Below are positions 16,074 through 25,200 of a stretch of DNA of 61,707 bases, in pieces. The stretch's first letter is position 1. Every line of letters starts with the position of its first letter. A model generated the notes under the pieces. The model saw nothing but the letters and a program-made list of their open reading frames with translations. It had not been told where the DNA came from and ran no database searches. Origin of the DNA: CANLBN01 sp050298695 (lineage in GTDB: Bacteria; Pseudomonadota; Gammaproteobacteria; Pseudomonadales; Cellvibrionaceae); contig JBNKUQ010000005.1 in assembly GCA_050298695.1 (NCBI GenBank), forward strand, positions 1 to 61,707, in the 5' to 3' direction. A program made the position numbers and the translations under genes.

Positions 16074-16298
16074 CTAGAGCATGGCCAGTGAAAAGCTGAT
16101 ATTCATGTATTAAACCGTTATCTAAAAAGCGATTAACAGTGTTCGTTAGTTTTTTATAGAATTACTGGCAAAAACCGGTAAAGAACATAAGTGAAAATAT
16201 AACAAGTTATTATGTTAGTGAGTGCTTGATAAACAATAACCTTGTTGCATTTATCTCCTCATTAATAATTTTCCTGCTGTATTTTTATAAAGCCTCAC

Positions 16299-16322
16299 CC
16301 ACCTACAACAGGTGGTTTGTTT
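16299..16322 (+). terminator. hairpin close upstream of dctQ
   Basis: Stem CCACCT-ACAAC-AGGTGG (16299-16315) followed by TTTGTTTG, ending shortly before the dctQ ribosome site. It is terminator-like but short; it could instead modulate dctQ expression. Confidence 0.4.
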
Positions 16323-16346
16323 GACTTACTTTAGTAGAGAAATCCT

Positions 16347-16976
16347 ATGTCTAGTTCCTCCACTGTGCTCGAAGACGAATCCTTATTGAGTCGTCTCGAT
16401 CGAACCTATTTTAAGCTCGAATCTATGCTCAACCTCATCGGTGGTTTGGTGATTTTCCTGATTGTGCTGTTGGCGGTAGCCAATATCTTAGGACGGAAAT
16501 TATTCGATTTACCCGTCAGTGGTTACATCGATTGGACCGAACAGGCAATGGCCTTCTTTGCTTTCTTTGGTATCGCCTATTGCCAGCGTCTCGGTGGTCA
16601 TATCCGCATGGATATTTTGGTAGGCTCTCTGCGCGGCCGAGCGCTTTGGTTCTTTGAGCTGATCTCCACAATACTCATGTTGAGTATTGTTGTTGTGCTT
16701 GTTTACGGATCATATTTTCACTTTTTACGTGCGTGGACCAATGGCGATAGCTCCTTTGATATCGATTTACCCACCTGGCCCGCTAAGTTAGTGGTTCCTG
16801 TCATGCTCACATTACTTGCCTTGCGCTTATTGTTGAATGTATGGGGCTATACGCTGGCGCTAATACACGGAGGGGATAAGCCCGTTGCGGTCCCACTGAT
16901 AGAAGATGCGGCGACACAAGCCTTACATGAAGCGCAAAGTGTCTCTGGTGCCCGGGTTGATGAGGAAGAAAAGTAA
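16347..16976 (+). CDS. dctQ: TRAP transporter small permease subunit, DctQ family
   Basis: Four-helix inner-membrane subunit that supports the DctM permease and the docking of the binding protein. It has 209 residues with helices at about 31-51, 67-85, 102-125 and 146-168, and the family motif WTEQAMAFFAFFGIAYCQRLGGHIRMD. AGAGAAA before ATG 16347 is a reasonable ribosome site. Its stop TAA overlaps the dctM ATG by one base, so translation is coupled. Confidence 0.93.
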   Translation: MSSSSTVLEDESLLSRLDRTYFKLESMLNLIGGLVIFLIVLLAVANILGRKLFDLPVSGYIDWTEQAMAFFAFFGIAYCQRLGGHIRMDILVGSLRGRALWFFELISTILMLSIVVVLVYGSYFHFLRAWTNGDSSFDIDLPTWPAKLVVPVMLTLLALRLLLNVWGYTLALIHGGDKPVAVPLIEDAATQALHEAQSVSGARVDEEEK

Positions 16977-18391
16977 TGTTTGAGTCTATTTATAATTCAA
17001 TGATGAATATGGCCCCCATCGATATGGGGTTGTGGGTCTCTGGTCTATTGTTGATATCCGTGATTATTGGGGTGCGGGTTGCTTTTGCCGCAGCGATTGC
17101 TGGCTTCTTAGGTTTGCTCTGGTTTTTTACCGCCAAAATTGGCTTTGATAAAGCATGGTTGGTTGCGGTAAAAATGGCGGGTACCGTTCCTCATTCAAAG
17201 GTATCGACATCTGCACTATCGTTGATTCCGGTCTTTATCTTAATTGGCTTCCTGGCCTACTACGCAGGCTTAACGCGAGCACTGTTTGAGGCAGCCAAAC
17301 GTTGGGTTGGCTGGTTGCCAGGTGGTATGGCTTTGGCTACGGTGTTCTCTACCGCAGGTTTTGCGGCTGTATCGGGAGCTTCAGTGGCAACCTCCGCCGT
17401 TTTTGCTCGAATTGCCATTCCCGAAATGCTGAAGATGAATTACGACAAACGCTTTGCTGCGGGTGTAGTGGCGGCCTCGGGAACCTTGGCTTCCTTGATT
17501 CCGCCTTCGGCGATTTTGGTTATTTACGCCATTATTGTCGAACAAGATGTGGGCGCCTTATTGATGGCAGGTTTTTTACCGGGTGCCGTATCTGCATTGA
17601 TTTATGCGGGGCTTGTTATTGGCTTGGCCGTTGTTAATCCCAAGTATGGCCCTCCTGTCAAAGGGTATAGCTGGAAAGAGCGCATCGTTTCACTACCGCC
17701 CACATTCCCCATTTTCTTTGTGGTGGGAATTATCATCTTCTGTGTGTACTTTGGCTGGGGTACGCCCACGGAAGCCGGTGCCTTGGGTGCTTTTGTTATC
17801 TTTTGTATGGCGGTTTACAAAGGCATGCGCTGGGGCAACTTTAGAGATGCCTTGATGGAAGCGGGCAAGCTAACGGTGATGATCTTCTCCATTATTTGGG
17901 GGGTATTACTCTATGTGCGCTTCTTAGGCTTTGCGGATTTACCCCATGCTTTTGCAGATTTTATTGCGGGCTTGGATCAAAACCCCATGTTAACGCTATT
18001 ACTGATCCTGGTGGGTTATGCCATTTTAGGGATGTTTATGGATGCCATTGGGATGTTGTTATTGACCTTACCCGTTGTTTTTCCTGCGGTTATTGCCTTA
18101 AACGGTGGTCCTGATGTTACTGCAGCCGATTCAGCCTTTGGTGTATCGGCAACGGGTTGTGCCATTTGGTTTGGGATTATTGTGGTGAAAATGGCGGAGT
18201 TTTGTTTGATTACGCCACCCATTGGTCTTAACTGCTTTGTGGTGGCGGGTGTTCGCCCAGACTTATCGGTTCAAGATGTCTTCCGTGGAGTGGTTCCTTT
18301 CTTCTTTGCGGATATGTTTACCATTGTTGTTTTGATTGCCTTCCCAAGCATTGTGCTTTGGTTGCCTGGCGTCATTATGGGAATTCAGTAA
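16976..18391 (+). CDS. dctM: TRAP transporter large permease subunit, DctM family
   Basis: Transporting subunit of the sodium-driven TRAP importer. It is a highly hydrophobic 471-residue protein with 11 or more helices. Hallmarks are the re-entrant motif GTLASLIPPSAILVIYA and the preceding GASVATSAVFARIAIPEM, with the inverted-repeat counterpart in the C-terminal half (GMFMDAIGMLLLTLPVVFP). It overlaps dctQ by one base and ends before a nine-base-pair hairpin, which closes the transporter operon. Confidence 0.94.
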   Translation: MFESIYNSMMNMAPIDMGLWVSGLLLISVIIGVRVAFAAAIAGFLGLLWFFTAKIGFDKAWLVAVKMAGTVPHSKVSTSALSLIPVFILIGFLAYYAGLTRALFEAAKRWVGWLPGGMALATVFSTAGFAAVSGASVATSAVFARIAIPEMLKMNYDKRFAAGVVAASGTLASLIPPSAILVIYAIIVEQDVGALLMAGFLPGAVSALIYAGLVIGLAVVNPKYGPPVKGYSWKERIVSLPPTFPIFFVVGIIIFCVYFGWGTPTEAGALGAFVIFCMAVYKGMRWGNFRDALMEAGKLTVMIFSIIWGVLLYVRFLGFADLPHAFADFIAGLDQNPMLTLLLILVGYAILGMFMDAIGMLLLTLPVVFPAVIALNGGPDVTAADSAFGVSATGCAIWFGIIVVKMAEFCLITPPIGLNCFVVAGVRPDLSVQDVFRGVVPFFFADMFTIVVLIAFPSIVLWLPGVIMGIQ

Positions 18392-18404
18392 CGGATGAGA
18401 GAAA

Positions 18405-18431
18405 GCCTCAGCTCACAGTAGTAGCTGAGGC
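18405..18431 (+). terminator. hairpin after dctM
   Basis: Perfect stem GCCTCAGCT/AGCTGAGGC with a nine-base loop, 13 bases after the dctM stop. It lacks a clean T-run (AACCTTAAAAAATT follows), but position and stem strength suggest the end of the TRAP transcript. Confidence 0.6.
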
Positions 18432-18586
18432 AACCTTAAAAAATTAATTAACAGATAAGCAAACAAATAACAAAAAGGTATTATAGAATAGAAAGAGTAT
18501 AAATTGAATTATAAGGCTCATTAGGGCTACTCGGTCAGGAATCATAACTATAATTAATTATTGAAGTTGTACAGAGTGAGGCGCAC

Positions 18587-19657
18587 ATGTTTAAAAGTCT
18601 TAATATTTTCCCCAAAATCTTACTAAGTTGTTTTTTGATCGCCGCAATTCCGTTAGCGGGTTTTATTTATCAAATCTATCTCAATGAATCCGACCAACGT
18701 ACTGTTGTTGAGCAGCGCTTATTACAGTTTGCTGAGGTGATTGGGGGGGAAGTGGATAACTGGGTTGATAAAAATATCCGTAATTCGAAATTTTTAGCGG
18801 ATATGGATGCCTTTAAAAATATGGATGCTGAATCTCAAGTACCCGCTTTAGAAGTGGCTCAGCGGAACCTAGAATGGGTATCTCTTATTTTCGTTAAAGA
18901 CCTAAACGGCGATGCAGTGGCTCGAAGTGATGGTAAAGCCTTACGCAACTACAAAGATCGTGAATATTTCAAGCAAGTGATAGCGGGAAAAGAGATAGGC
19001 CAGCAAGTACTTATTGGTAAATTAAAGCCTGTTCCTCTTCACTGCTTTGCGATTCCAATTAAGCGTGATGCGCTGCAAATGGTGGGCGTGATCACCCAAT
19101 GTTCGACTTTAGTCTCTATTTCGGAATATATTACTTCGTCTAAAGTCGGACAGACAGGCTTTGCCTTTTTGGTAGATGATAAGAGTCGCTTAATCGCTCA
19201 TGGTGAAGGCGGCGGTAAGCTTGTTGGTAATTTACAGGATTTTTCTACTCATCCAGCGTTGTCTTTGCGTGATGGAGAAGTCGCTACTTTGGCATATCAA
19301 GGTAAAGATCGCGTTTTTGTTACTCGTAAAGTAGGACCGGGTTGGCGTTTAATAGTACAAGAGGACTATAATGAAGCCTATGGTAACTATCTGGCAGCAA
19401 AGCGAAATGCGATCATCCTAGCCGTTATAACAGTAGTTATTACGTTATTATTGGCTTTTTTGATAAGCTACAGCATTTCGTCTCCTGTGAAGAAACTAAC
19501 CGAGATAGCAGATGCGTATAGTAAAGGTGTATTTGTTGATAACGTGGTTGGTCAAGATAGAGGCGATGAAGTGGGAGAACTGGCTAAAGCCGTTTCCCGC
19601 ATGGCAAAAACCATACAAATGGCAATTAGTCGTTTACGAAAGTCTAAAAGCGGCTAA
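18587..19657 (+). CDS. Cache-HAMP membrane sensor without an output domain
   Basis: A 356-residue receptor-like protein. One helix (about residues 11-28) leads to an extracytoplasmic double-Cache-type domain with the typical DREYFKQVIAGK motif, a second helix (about 271-292) and a HAMP domain (about 293-346). The chain then ends after about ten basic residues. No methyl-accepting, kinase, GGDEF or cyclase domain follows, and the stop is clean with no open continuation, so it is not visibly truncated. A gene for a small DUF4388-like protein begins 38 bases downstream and is probably its partner. The start ATG 18587 is preceded by GAGTGAGG. The signal and output are unknown. Confidence 0.8.
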   Translation: MFKSLNIFPKILLSCFLIAAIPLAGFIYQIYLNESDQRTVVEQRLLQFAEVIGGEVDNWVDKNIRNSKFLADMDAFKNMDAESQVPALEVAQRNLEWVSLIFVKDLNGDAVARSDGKALRNYKDREYFKQVIAGKEIGQQVLIGKLKPVPLHCFAIPIKRDALQMVGVITQCSTLVSISEYITSSKVGQTGFAFLVDDKSRLIAHGEGGGKLVGNLQDFSTHPALSLRDGEVATLAYQGKDRVFVTRKVGPGWRLIVQEDYNEAYGNYLAAKRNAIILAVITVVITLLLAFLISYSISSPVKKLTEIADAYSKGVFVDNVVGQDRGDEVGELAKAVSRMAKTIQMAISRLRKSKSG

Positions 19658-19695
19658 TATTAATTATAAGAATCATAAGTCAAGGTAGTGCAAAG

Positions 19696-20217
19696 ATGTC
19701 ATCACAGCTCGATATTGTTAGCCAGATCAAAAGCTATTGGAATCAAAAAGCGACAGGAGCACTTTTCTTAAAGCTGACTAACGATAAATTACTGCAGCTC
19801 TTCTTCGAAGGTGGAGAGCTGAAGTCTATCAAATATCATGGTTTGACCGGTATGGAGGCATTGAAGCAGATTCCTTCAATGGTTGCTGTCAAAAGCCAGT
19901 TTCATGATGGTGCGATTAGTCGCATCGTCAATGAGCTTCCTGCTACGACTGATATCATCAATATGATTAACGAGAGTTCCTTTGTGCCGCAAGCTTCAGG
20001 TAGTGGCTCGGGAGCTTATATCAGCAGTAACGCAAAAGAGGTTATTGAGACTATCTTTACCGAGTATGTAGGCCCCATTGCGGATATTATTTTTAGTGAG
20101 GAACTTCAGCAGTCCACATCAGCTGAAGATCTGATTAAAAACTTATCGAGACAAATGGATGATCCCGATGACCAAATTAAATTTCGACAAGAGGCTACTA
20201 GCGCTCTTAAAGATTAA
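19696..20217 (+). CDS. small DUF4388-like protein, probable partner of the Cache-HAMP sensor
   Basis: A 173-residue soluble protein with no signal peptide or helix. The N-terminal part (about 1-95) has the pattern of DUF4388 domains (KATGALFLKLTNDKLLQLFFEGGELKSI...). A Ser/Gly linker (about 101-108) then joins a helical C-terminal domain (about 110-173) containing YVGPIADIIFSEEL, which resembles the small C-terminal domain found in some bacterial signalling proteins. These family assignments are from memory. It is co-directional with the upstream sensor, has AAGGTAG as its ribosome site, and its end overlaps the converging glycosyltransferase gene by 11 bases. Function is unknown; a signalling adaptor is my guess. 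Confidence 0.6.
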   Translation: MSSQLDIVSQIKSYWNQKATGALFLKLTNDKLLQLFFEGGELKSIKYHGLTGMEALKQIPSMVAVKSQFHDGAISRIVNELPATTDIINMINESSFVPQASGSGSGAYISSNAKEVIETIFTEYVGPIADIIFSEELQQSTSAEDLIKNLSRQMDDPDDQIKFRQEATSALKD

Positions 20218-21436
20218 GACTGAGTTTTTTTATCCCTTCCATAAGTGGTACTTTTGGATACCACCTTTCTAATAAATGAATAAATTTCAGTGTTTTGAAC
20301 CCATCAAACCAGTTGAGTATTTGTTTGGTGGCGTCTTGCTTATTTGAGCAGTGTTTATCTAGATGTTCAAATAAGGTAGATATTCCTAGTGTTTCCAGAG
20401 CTTTTTGTGAGGGCGGGGATAATGTATCAAGCCACTGAGCTAGGTGCCTACGTTGTTCAAACAAATCTTCAAACTGCTTCAGCAATATTTTTAATTCAGT
20501 AAAAATATCTGGGTGATAGTACAGATAATTATCTGCTGAATAGCGTTGAGTGATAATGTTCTCGACGGCGGGGCCCGTTCCAAAAGGTGCTCTTTGAGAA
20601 AGTCGTGATTCAATTTCCAAGGCCTTGCCTTCGAGTTGTTTTATTTCACCTAGTTTTCTCAGTTTGTTCAGTAGATAAAAATCTTCTCCTGCCGCACGCT
20701 TTGGAAATCCTCTCACTTGCGCATAGGCTTTAGCGCTAACGGTAATACAGCTTCCTAGACAGTGATAAGCATAAGGTGAAGCCGCATAAGCTAGACCGTC
20801 AACATAATAACCTATGGCCTGTTCATAGAGCTGGGTGGCTTTGTGAATGGCAGGATTTTTTTCCTCGGAAGACGGTACATGCTTAAAAGAATAAACGGCA
20901 GCGGGATAAGGTTCACCTTGTGGTGTTTGTTGTAGATAATCATCCGGTAAGCAAACATCAGCGTCAGTGCTATGTAGCCAACCGCTATTAATCTGCCCCT
21001 TTGCTATCAAGTGACAAGCAAGGTCGCAGCCTATTTTCCTTGCGAGTCCAACCCCTTGCTTTGACGACAAACTTCTTCCGAGACAGAAATGATTCAATGC
21101 TAATAGACAAGAAGAGCTATTGTGCCATTGAATACAATGAAATTTTTCATTACTAAGATGTATTTGTCCTGTGTTCAAACTATATTCCCACAGTTTTTGA
21201 TTGTTATCATTGGGGGGACCCTTTTCATTTTGGTTAATCACCAAAATAATCAGGGTAGCGTGGGATCGAATGATGGTACTGCTCTGCAATCGTTTAATAC
21301 AGTCTACGCTTTCATTATATGCAGGAATAATAACGACATGCTCAAACTGGAGTTCATGCGGTATTGCTTCAGCAATAGCGGCAGTGACACCTTCAGCATA
21401 GCTATTTAAATAAAGGGATATATGGTCTTTTGGCAA
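20207..21436 (-). CDS. family 2-like glycosyltransferase
   Basis: Probable GT-A-fold glycosyltransferase of 409 residues without transmembrane segments. The nucleotide-sugar site pattern is present: HVVIIPAYNES near residue 33, a GVGLARKIGCDLA segment that in GT2 enzymes precedes the metal site, and STDADVCLP as the DXD motif. An acceptor-side region with AAGEDFYLLNKL (ED motif) follows. The last about 120 residues are helical and unassigned. It lies 38 bases downstream of miaE on the same strand. Donor and acceptor are unknown; cell-surface polysaccharide or protein glycosylation is possible. Confidence 0.75.
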   Translation of the reverse strand: MPKDHISLYLNSYAEGVTAAIAEAIPHELQFEHVVIIPAYNESVDCIKRLQSSTIIRSHATLIILVINQNEKGPPNDNNQKLWEYSLNTGQIHLSNEKFHCIQWHNSSSCLLALNHFCLGRSLSSKQGVGLARKIGCDLACHLIAKGQINSGWLHSTDADVCLPDDYLQQTPQGEPYPAAVYSFKHVPSSEEKNPAIHKATQLYEQAIGYYVDGLAYAASPYAYHCLGSCITVSAKAYAQVRGFPKRAAGEDFYLLNKLRKLGEIKQLEGKALEIESRLSQRAPFGTGPAVENIITQRYSADNYLYYHPDIFTELKILLKQFEDLFEQRRHLAQWLDTLSPPSQKALETLGISTLFEHLDKHCSNKQDATKQILNWFDGFKTLKFIHLLERWYPKVPLMEGIKKLSLNL

Positions 21437-21474
21437 TTACTTACATTTCTCTTACTGCTAGCGGGTTAATGAGA

Positions 21475-22098
21475 CTAATGAAGAGCCGCACGTAAAGGTA
21501 ACGATTCCACAATTTTCGCTTCAATGTCTAATAACTGATCAAGACGATTTTCAACCTCTGTCACAGTAAAATAATGACAAGCCAAGTCGATGAATAATAA
21601 GTGATGCTTGGCCTCAGAATCTGCAATGAGTTGATAAAACCGCTTTAATTCGGGGTCTGAATGATGCTGGCCAATGAGTCCAAAGCGCTCGCAGCCTCTA
21701 GCTTCGATAATGGCTGCTGTCAGTAAACGGTCCATCATATAGGGTTCTGCGCCTCTGCGAATATGCTCACGAATACCATTCACATAAGGATCTTTTTCAT
21801 CTTTGCTTAGCAGTAAGCCTCTTGCTTGCATGAGTTTAATGACTTCGCGAAAGTGGGCGAGTTCTTCAATGGCTAAATCTGCCATGGCACTAACGAGTTC
21901 GGCTCTGTCGGGGTAATGGGTAAGCATTGACATCGCCATTCCAGAGGCTTTTTTTTCCGCTTGTGCATGGTCGATAAGAAAAGAATCAAAGTTCTGTAAA
22001 ACGGCTTCAATCCACTGAGATGAGGTATTCACTCTTAAATAAAATAACTTGGGGTCAATTTTTGTGCTGTCCAGGTTAGGGGAGGCAACCATCATCAT
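21475..22098 (-). CDS. miaE: tRNA-(ms2io6A)-hydroxylase
   Basis: Diiron monooxygenase that hydroxylates the isopentenyl group of 2-methylthio-isopentenyladenosine at tRNA position 37. The 207-residue ferritin-like protein shows the expected ligands: E48, E79 with H82 (EELAH), E132 and E162 with H165 (EAKHH). IEARGCERFGLIG is a strong family signature. The first three codons are all ATG, so the start could be 22098, 22095 or 22092. It lies upstream of the glycosyltransferase on the same strand and is divergent from the haemagglutinin-like gene. Confidence 0.94.
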   Translation of the reverse strand: MMMVASPNLDSTKIDPKLFYLRVNTSSQWIEAVLQNFDSFLIDHAQAEKKASGMAMSMLTHYPDRAELVSAMADLAIEELAHFREVIKLMQARGLLLSKDEKDPYVNGIREHIRRGAEPYMMDRLLTAAIIEARGCERFGLIGQHHSDPELKRFYQLIADSEAKHHLLFIDLACHYFTVTEVENRLDQLLDIEAKIVESLPLRAALH

Positions 22099-22236
22099 AA
22101 AGCTCGCATTGGTTAAAATGAGTGATTCTACAGGTATTTCACTAATTTGGAGCTGATTGAATATAAAATCCTACGGTTTTTTTGAACGCATGATGAGCAT
22201 ATCATTTATACTTTCTCCTTTTTCCGTGTGCTATTT

Positions 22237-25200
22237 ATGTTTCTTTCAGTTAAACAGATTCATTCCTATAGCTGTAATGTACTTCTATTAATTTTTCCAT
22301 TGTTGCTACAAGCCGAAGTGGTATTCGATGGGAGTCTTGGACCAAATGCTGAGGGTGCCACATTGTCGGGCATATTCACTATTTCTGAAGACGATGGTAG
22401 TGTAAAAGGTAACAACTTATTTCACAGTTTTTCTACTTTTAATGTTAATTCTGGTGAAACTGCCAGTTTTACTCATAGTTCTAACCAAATCACCAATATT
22501 ATTGCTCGCGTAACTGGCGATATCCCGACGAATATCAATGGTGTCCTTAACAGTGATGCATCATTGTGGATAATAAATCCCAATGGAATCATGTTTAATG
22601 AAAATGCTTCTCTAAATATTAACGGGGCTTTTTATGCAACAACAGCAGATTATCTCCGTTTTGAAAGTGACGAACGTTTTTATGCTCAATTGGATCAGAA
22701 CAGTACGCTATCGATTGCAGAACCCGCTGCCTTTGGGTTTTTAGACAGTCAACCTGCAGCTATAACATTTGATAATACGGTTTTAGAATCTGACAAAGAC
22801 ATGGCATTTATTGGTGGTGGTATTGAGGTTCGTCACAGTTTGCTAACGACTAATGATGGGGGAGGTATTTTTTTGGGTGCGTTTGCGGGTGGTGAATTTT
22901 CTTTATCAGAAAAAAGTAGCACTACCTCTAGTCTGTTTGCCTCCAGCAATATCCGCTTATCAGATTCCACAGTGGCTACTTACGGTAATATCGCCGGCGA
23001 TATTTATATTGTCAGCGGCAATTTGATGTTAAGCGAAGCTTCCACTATTGCAGGCCTTAGTATTGGTGGGGAACAAGGTTCAGTTCATAATGAACATCAA
23101 CTCAATATAGTAACGGGGCAGTTGTCCATAGAAGACAATTCATCTATCTATACCACCAATAGTCACTTGGTAGATGGGAATAATATCAATATTTTGGCAG
23201 AAAATTTTAATATTATTAACGGACAATTGTTTTCAGAGACTAACGGAGCCGGAGTGGGCGGAAATATTAATATTTTTGCGGCTAATTTAGCTATTAATGG
23301 CAATGGGGAGAATACTGGAATTGCTTCTTTTTCATCAGGTAGCGGTAATAGTGGAAATATTGTTATTACAGCAGAAAATACCAACATTTCCACGGGTGGC
23401 TTTCTCTACAGTAGCACTAGTGGAAACGGTGATAGCGGTAATATTATTGTTAATAGTAACCACCTAGTTGTGAATGGAAAAAATGATTCCGCCTTTACTT
23501 TAATAGGAGAAACTATTTTGGGTGGTAATGGCAACAGTGGGGATATCATGATTGTTGCGGATACTATCGAATTACTGGATGGTGGACAAATTGTTACATT
23601 TACTACCAATGACAATGTCGGAGGCAACATAGTCATTAATGCTCGTCAATTGTTAATAGAAAACTCTACGGTGTTGCCATTTATGACGGGAGTATCTGCT
23701 AACACTTTCTCTGCTGGTGGCGCTAGCGGTTCTATTGATATTACTGCTGAAAATATGATTATTGTTCGCGGTCAGGTATCCACATCATCTTTTGGTGATG
23801 GTTCGAGTGGTGAAATTAACATTGCAGCTGACTCGCTATTGATTGATGGAGAAGGAACAAGTTTTATCGGAATTAGTGCCGGTGCGAGTGATGCTGGAGC
23901 CGGTGGAAATATTTTATTAGATGCTCGGCAGATTAAGGTATTAAACGGAGGGGTAATTAGCGCATCGACATCCGGTACAGGTGATGCTGGGCAAATCGTT
24001 ATAAATGTTGATCAACTATTGGTGGCGGGCCATGGTGATCTCGCAGGTTCAGCAATCACCGCAGAAACCCGTAGTGATTTTAGTTCTGCGGGCGATATTG
24101 AAATCACTGCAAATGAGATAGGTATCAATAGTGGAGGATTGATTTCTACTGATACATACCAAAATGGTGAGGGTGGAAAAATACAATTAACGGCGGATTA
24201 CTTATGGATAACGGGGGACAATAATCTGGATGTAACAACTGGAATCACTGCGGATACTCTCAATTCAGGTGATAGTGGGTCAATTGCTGTTAGTGTTAAA
24301 AATATCGAACTGAGTCAAAATGGATTAATTTCGGCAACAACTTATGGTAGTGGAAATGGGGGGCAAATTACGATTGATACGGATCACTTGATGATTAATG
24401 GCAAAGGATCTACGGTAACAGGGGTGAGAGCAGAAGTTGCTGGCACAGGTGATGGAGGTAGTATTCAAATTGACGCTAATAATGTTGAGTTACTCAACGA
24501 TGGTAATATTTCTGCTGTTACTTATGCGGAAGGAAATGGTGGGAAAATAATTTTACTCGCACACAATATTTACATGGATGGACAAGAAGCAAATTTTGCG
24601 GGAATAACCGCCGCGTCAGCAGAAACGGCAACTGGATCAAGTGGTGATATCCAATTAGTGTCTCAGAATATTGATATGAAAAATGGTAGTCAGATTTCAA
24701 CAAAAACTTATCATACCGGTGACGCTGGAAATATTTCAGTCAATGTGCAGACTATCAAGCTGGATAATGATTCGCGCATTACAAGCAGTACCCGTGCTCA
24801 AGGAAATGCGGGGGCTATTTCTGTTGTTGCAGATTCCCTGGCATTAACAAATTCCTCTGCTGTGCAGAGTAAGAGTGAAGCCAATAATGGAGGAGAGGCG
24901 GGAAGTATTACCTTACAAGCAAATTTAATCAGTCTATCTAATCAATCGCTTATTACAACGGAGACCGCTGCAAATACAAACACTAAAGATCCGGCGATGA
25001 TTCATATTATTGCTGATAATGTGTTAATGGAGAATAAATCGTCCATCAGTACTCAGGCAACAGGGTCAAAAGATGCAGGAAATATACAAATTGATTCTAG
25101 TCAAACCATTAAATTATGGAGTGGCAGTAATATTACCACTGAATCTGAATATAGCAGTGGTGGGCAAATAACACTGAATACCAATAACATATTACATCTG

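Larger units (their letters stand above)
16007..16346 (+). other. dctP-dctQ spacer with two hairpins
   Basis: A 340-base spacer with no gene. A strong hairpin follows dctP (16044-16073) and a second sits 31 bases before dctQ (16299-16322), both listed separately. The rest is AT-rich and I see no second sigma-54 motif. Either read-through or a separate promoter must express dctQM. Confidence 0.6.

Noticed and set aside
18587..19657. Possible chemoreceptor truncated by frameshift
   Set aside because: The sequence after the stop does not encode a methyl-accepting or kinase domain in any frame; another gene begins 38 bases later.
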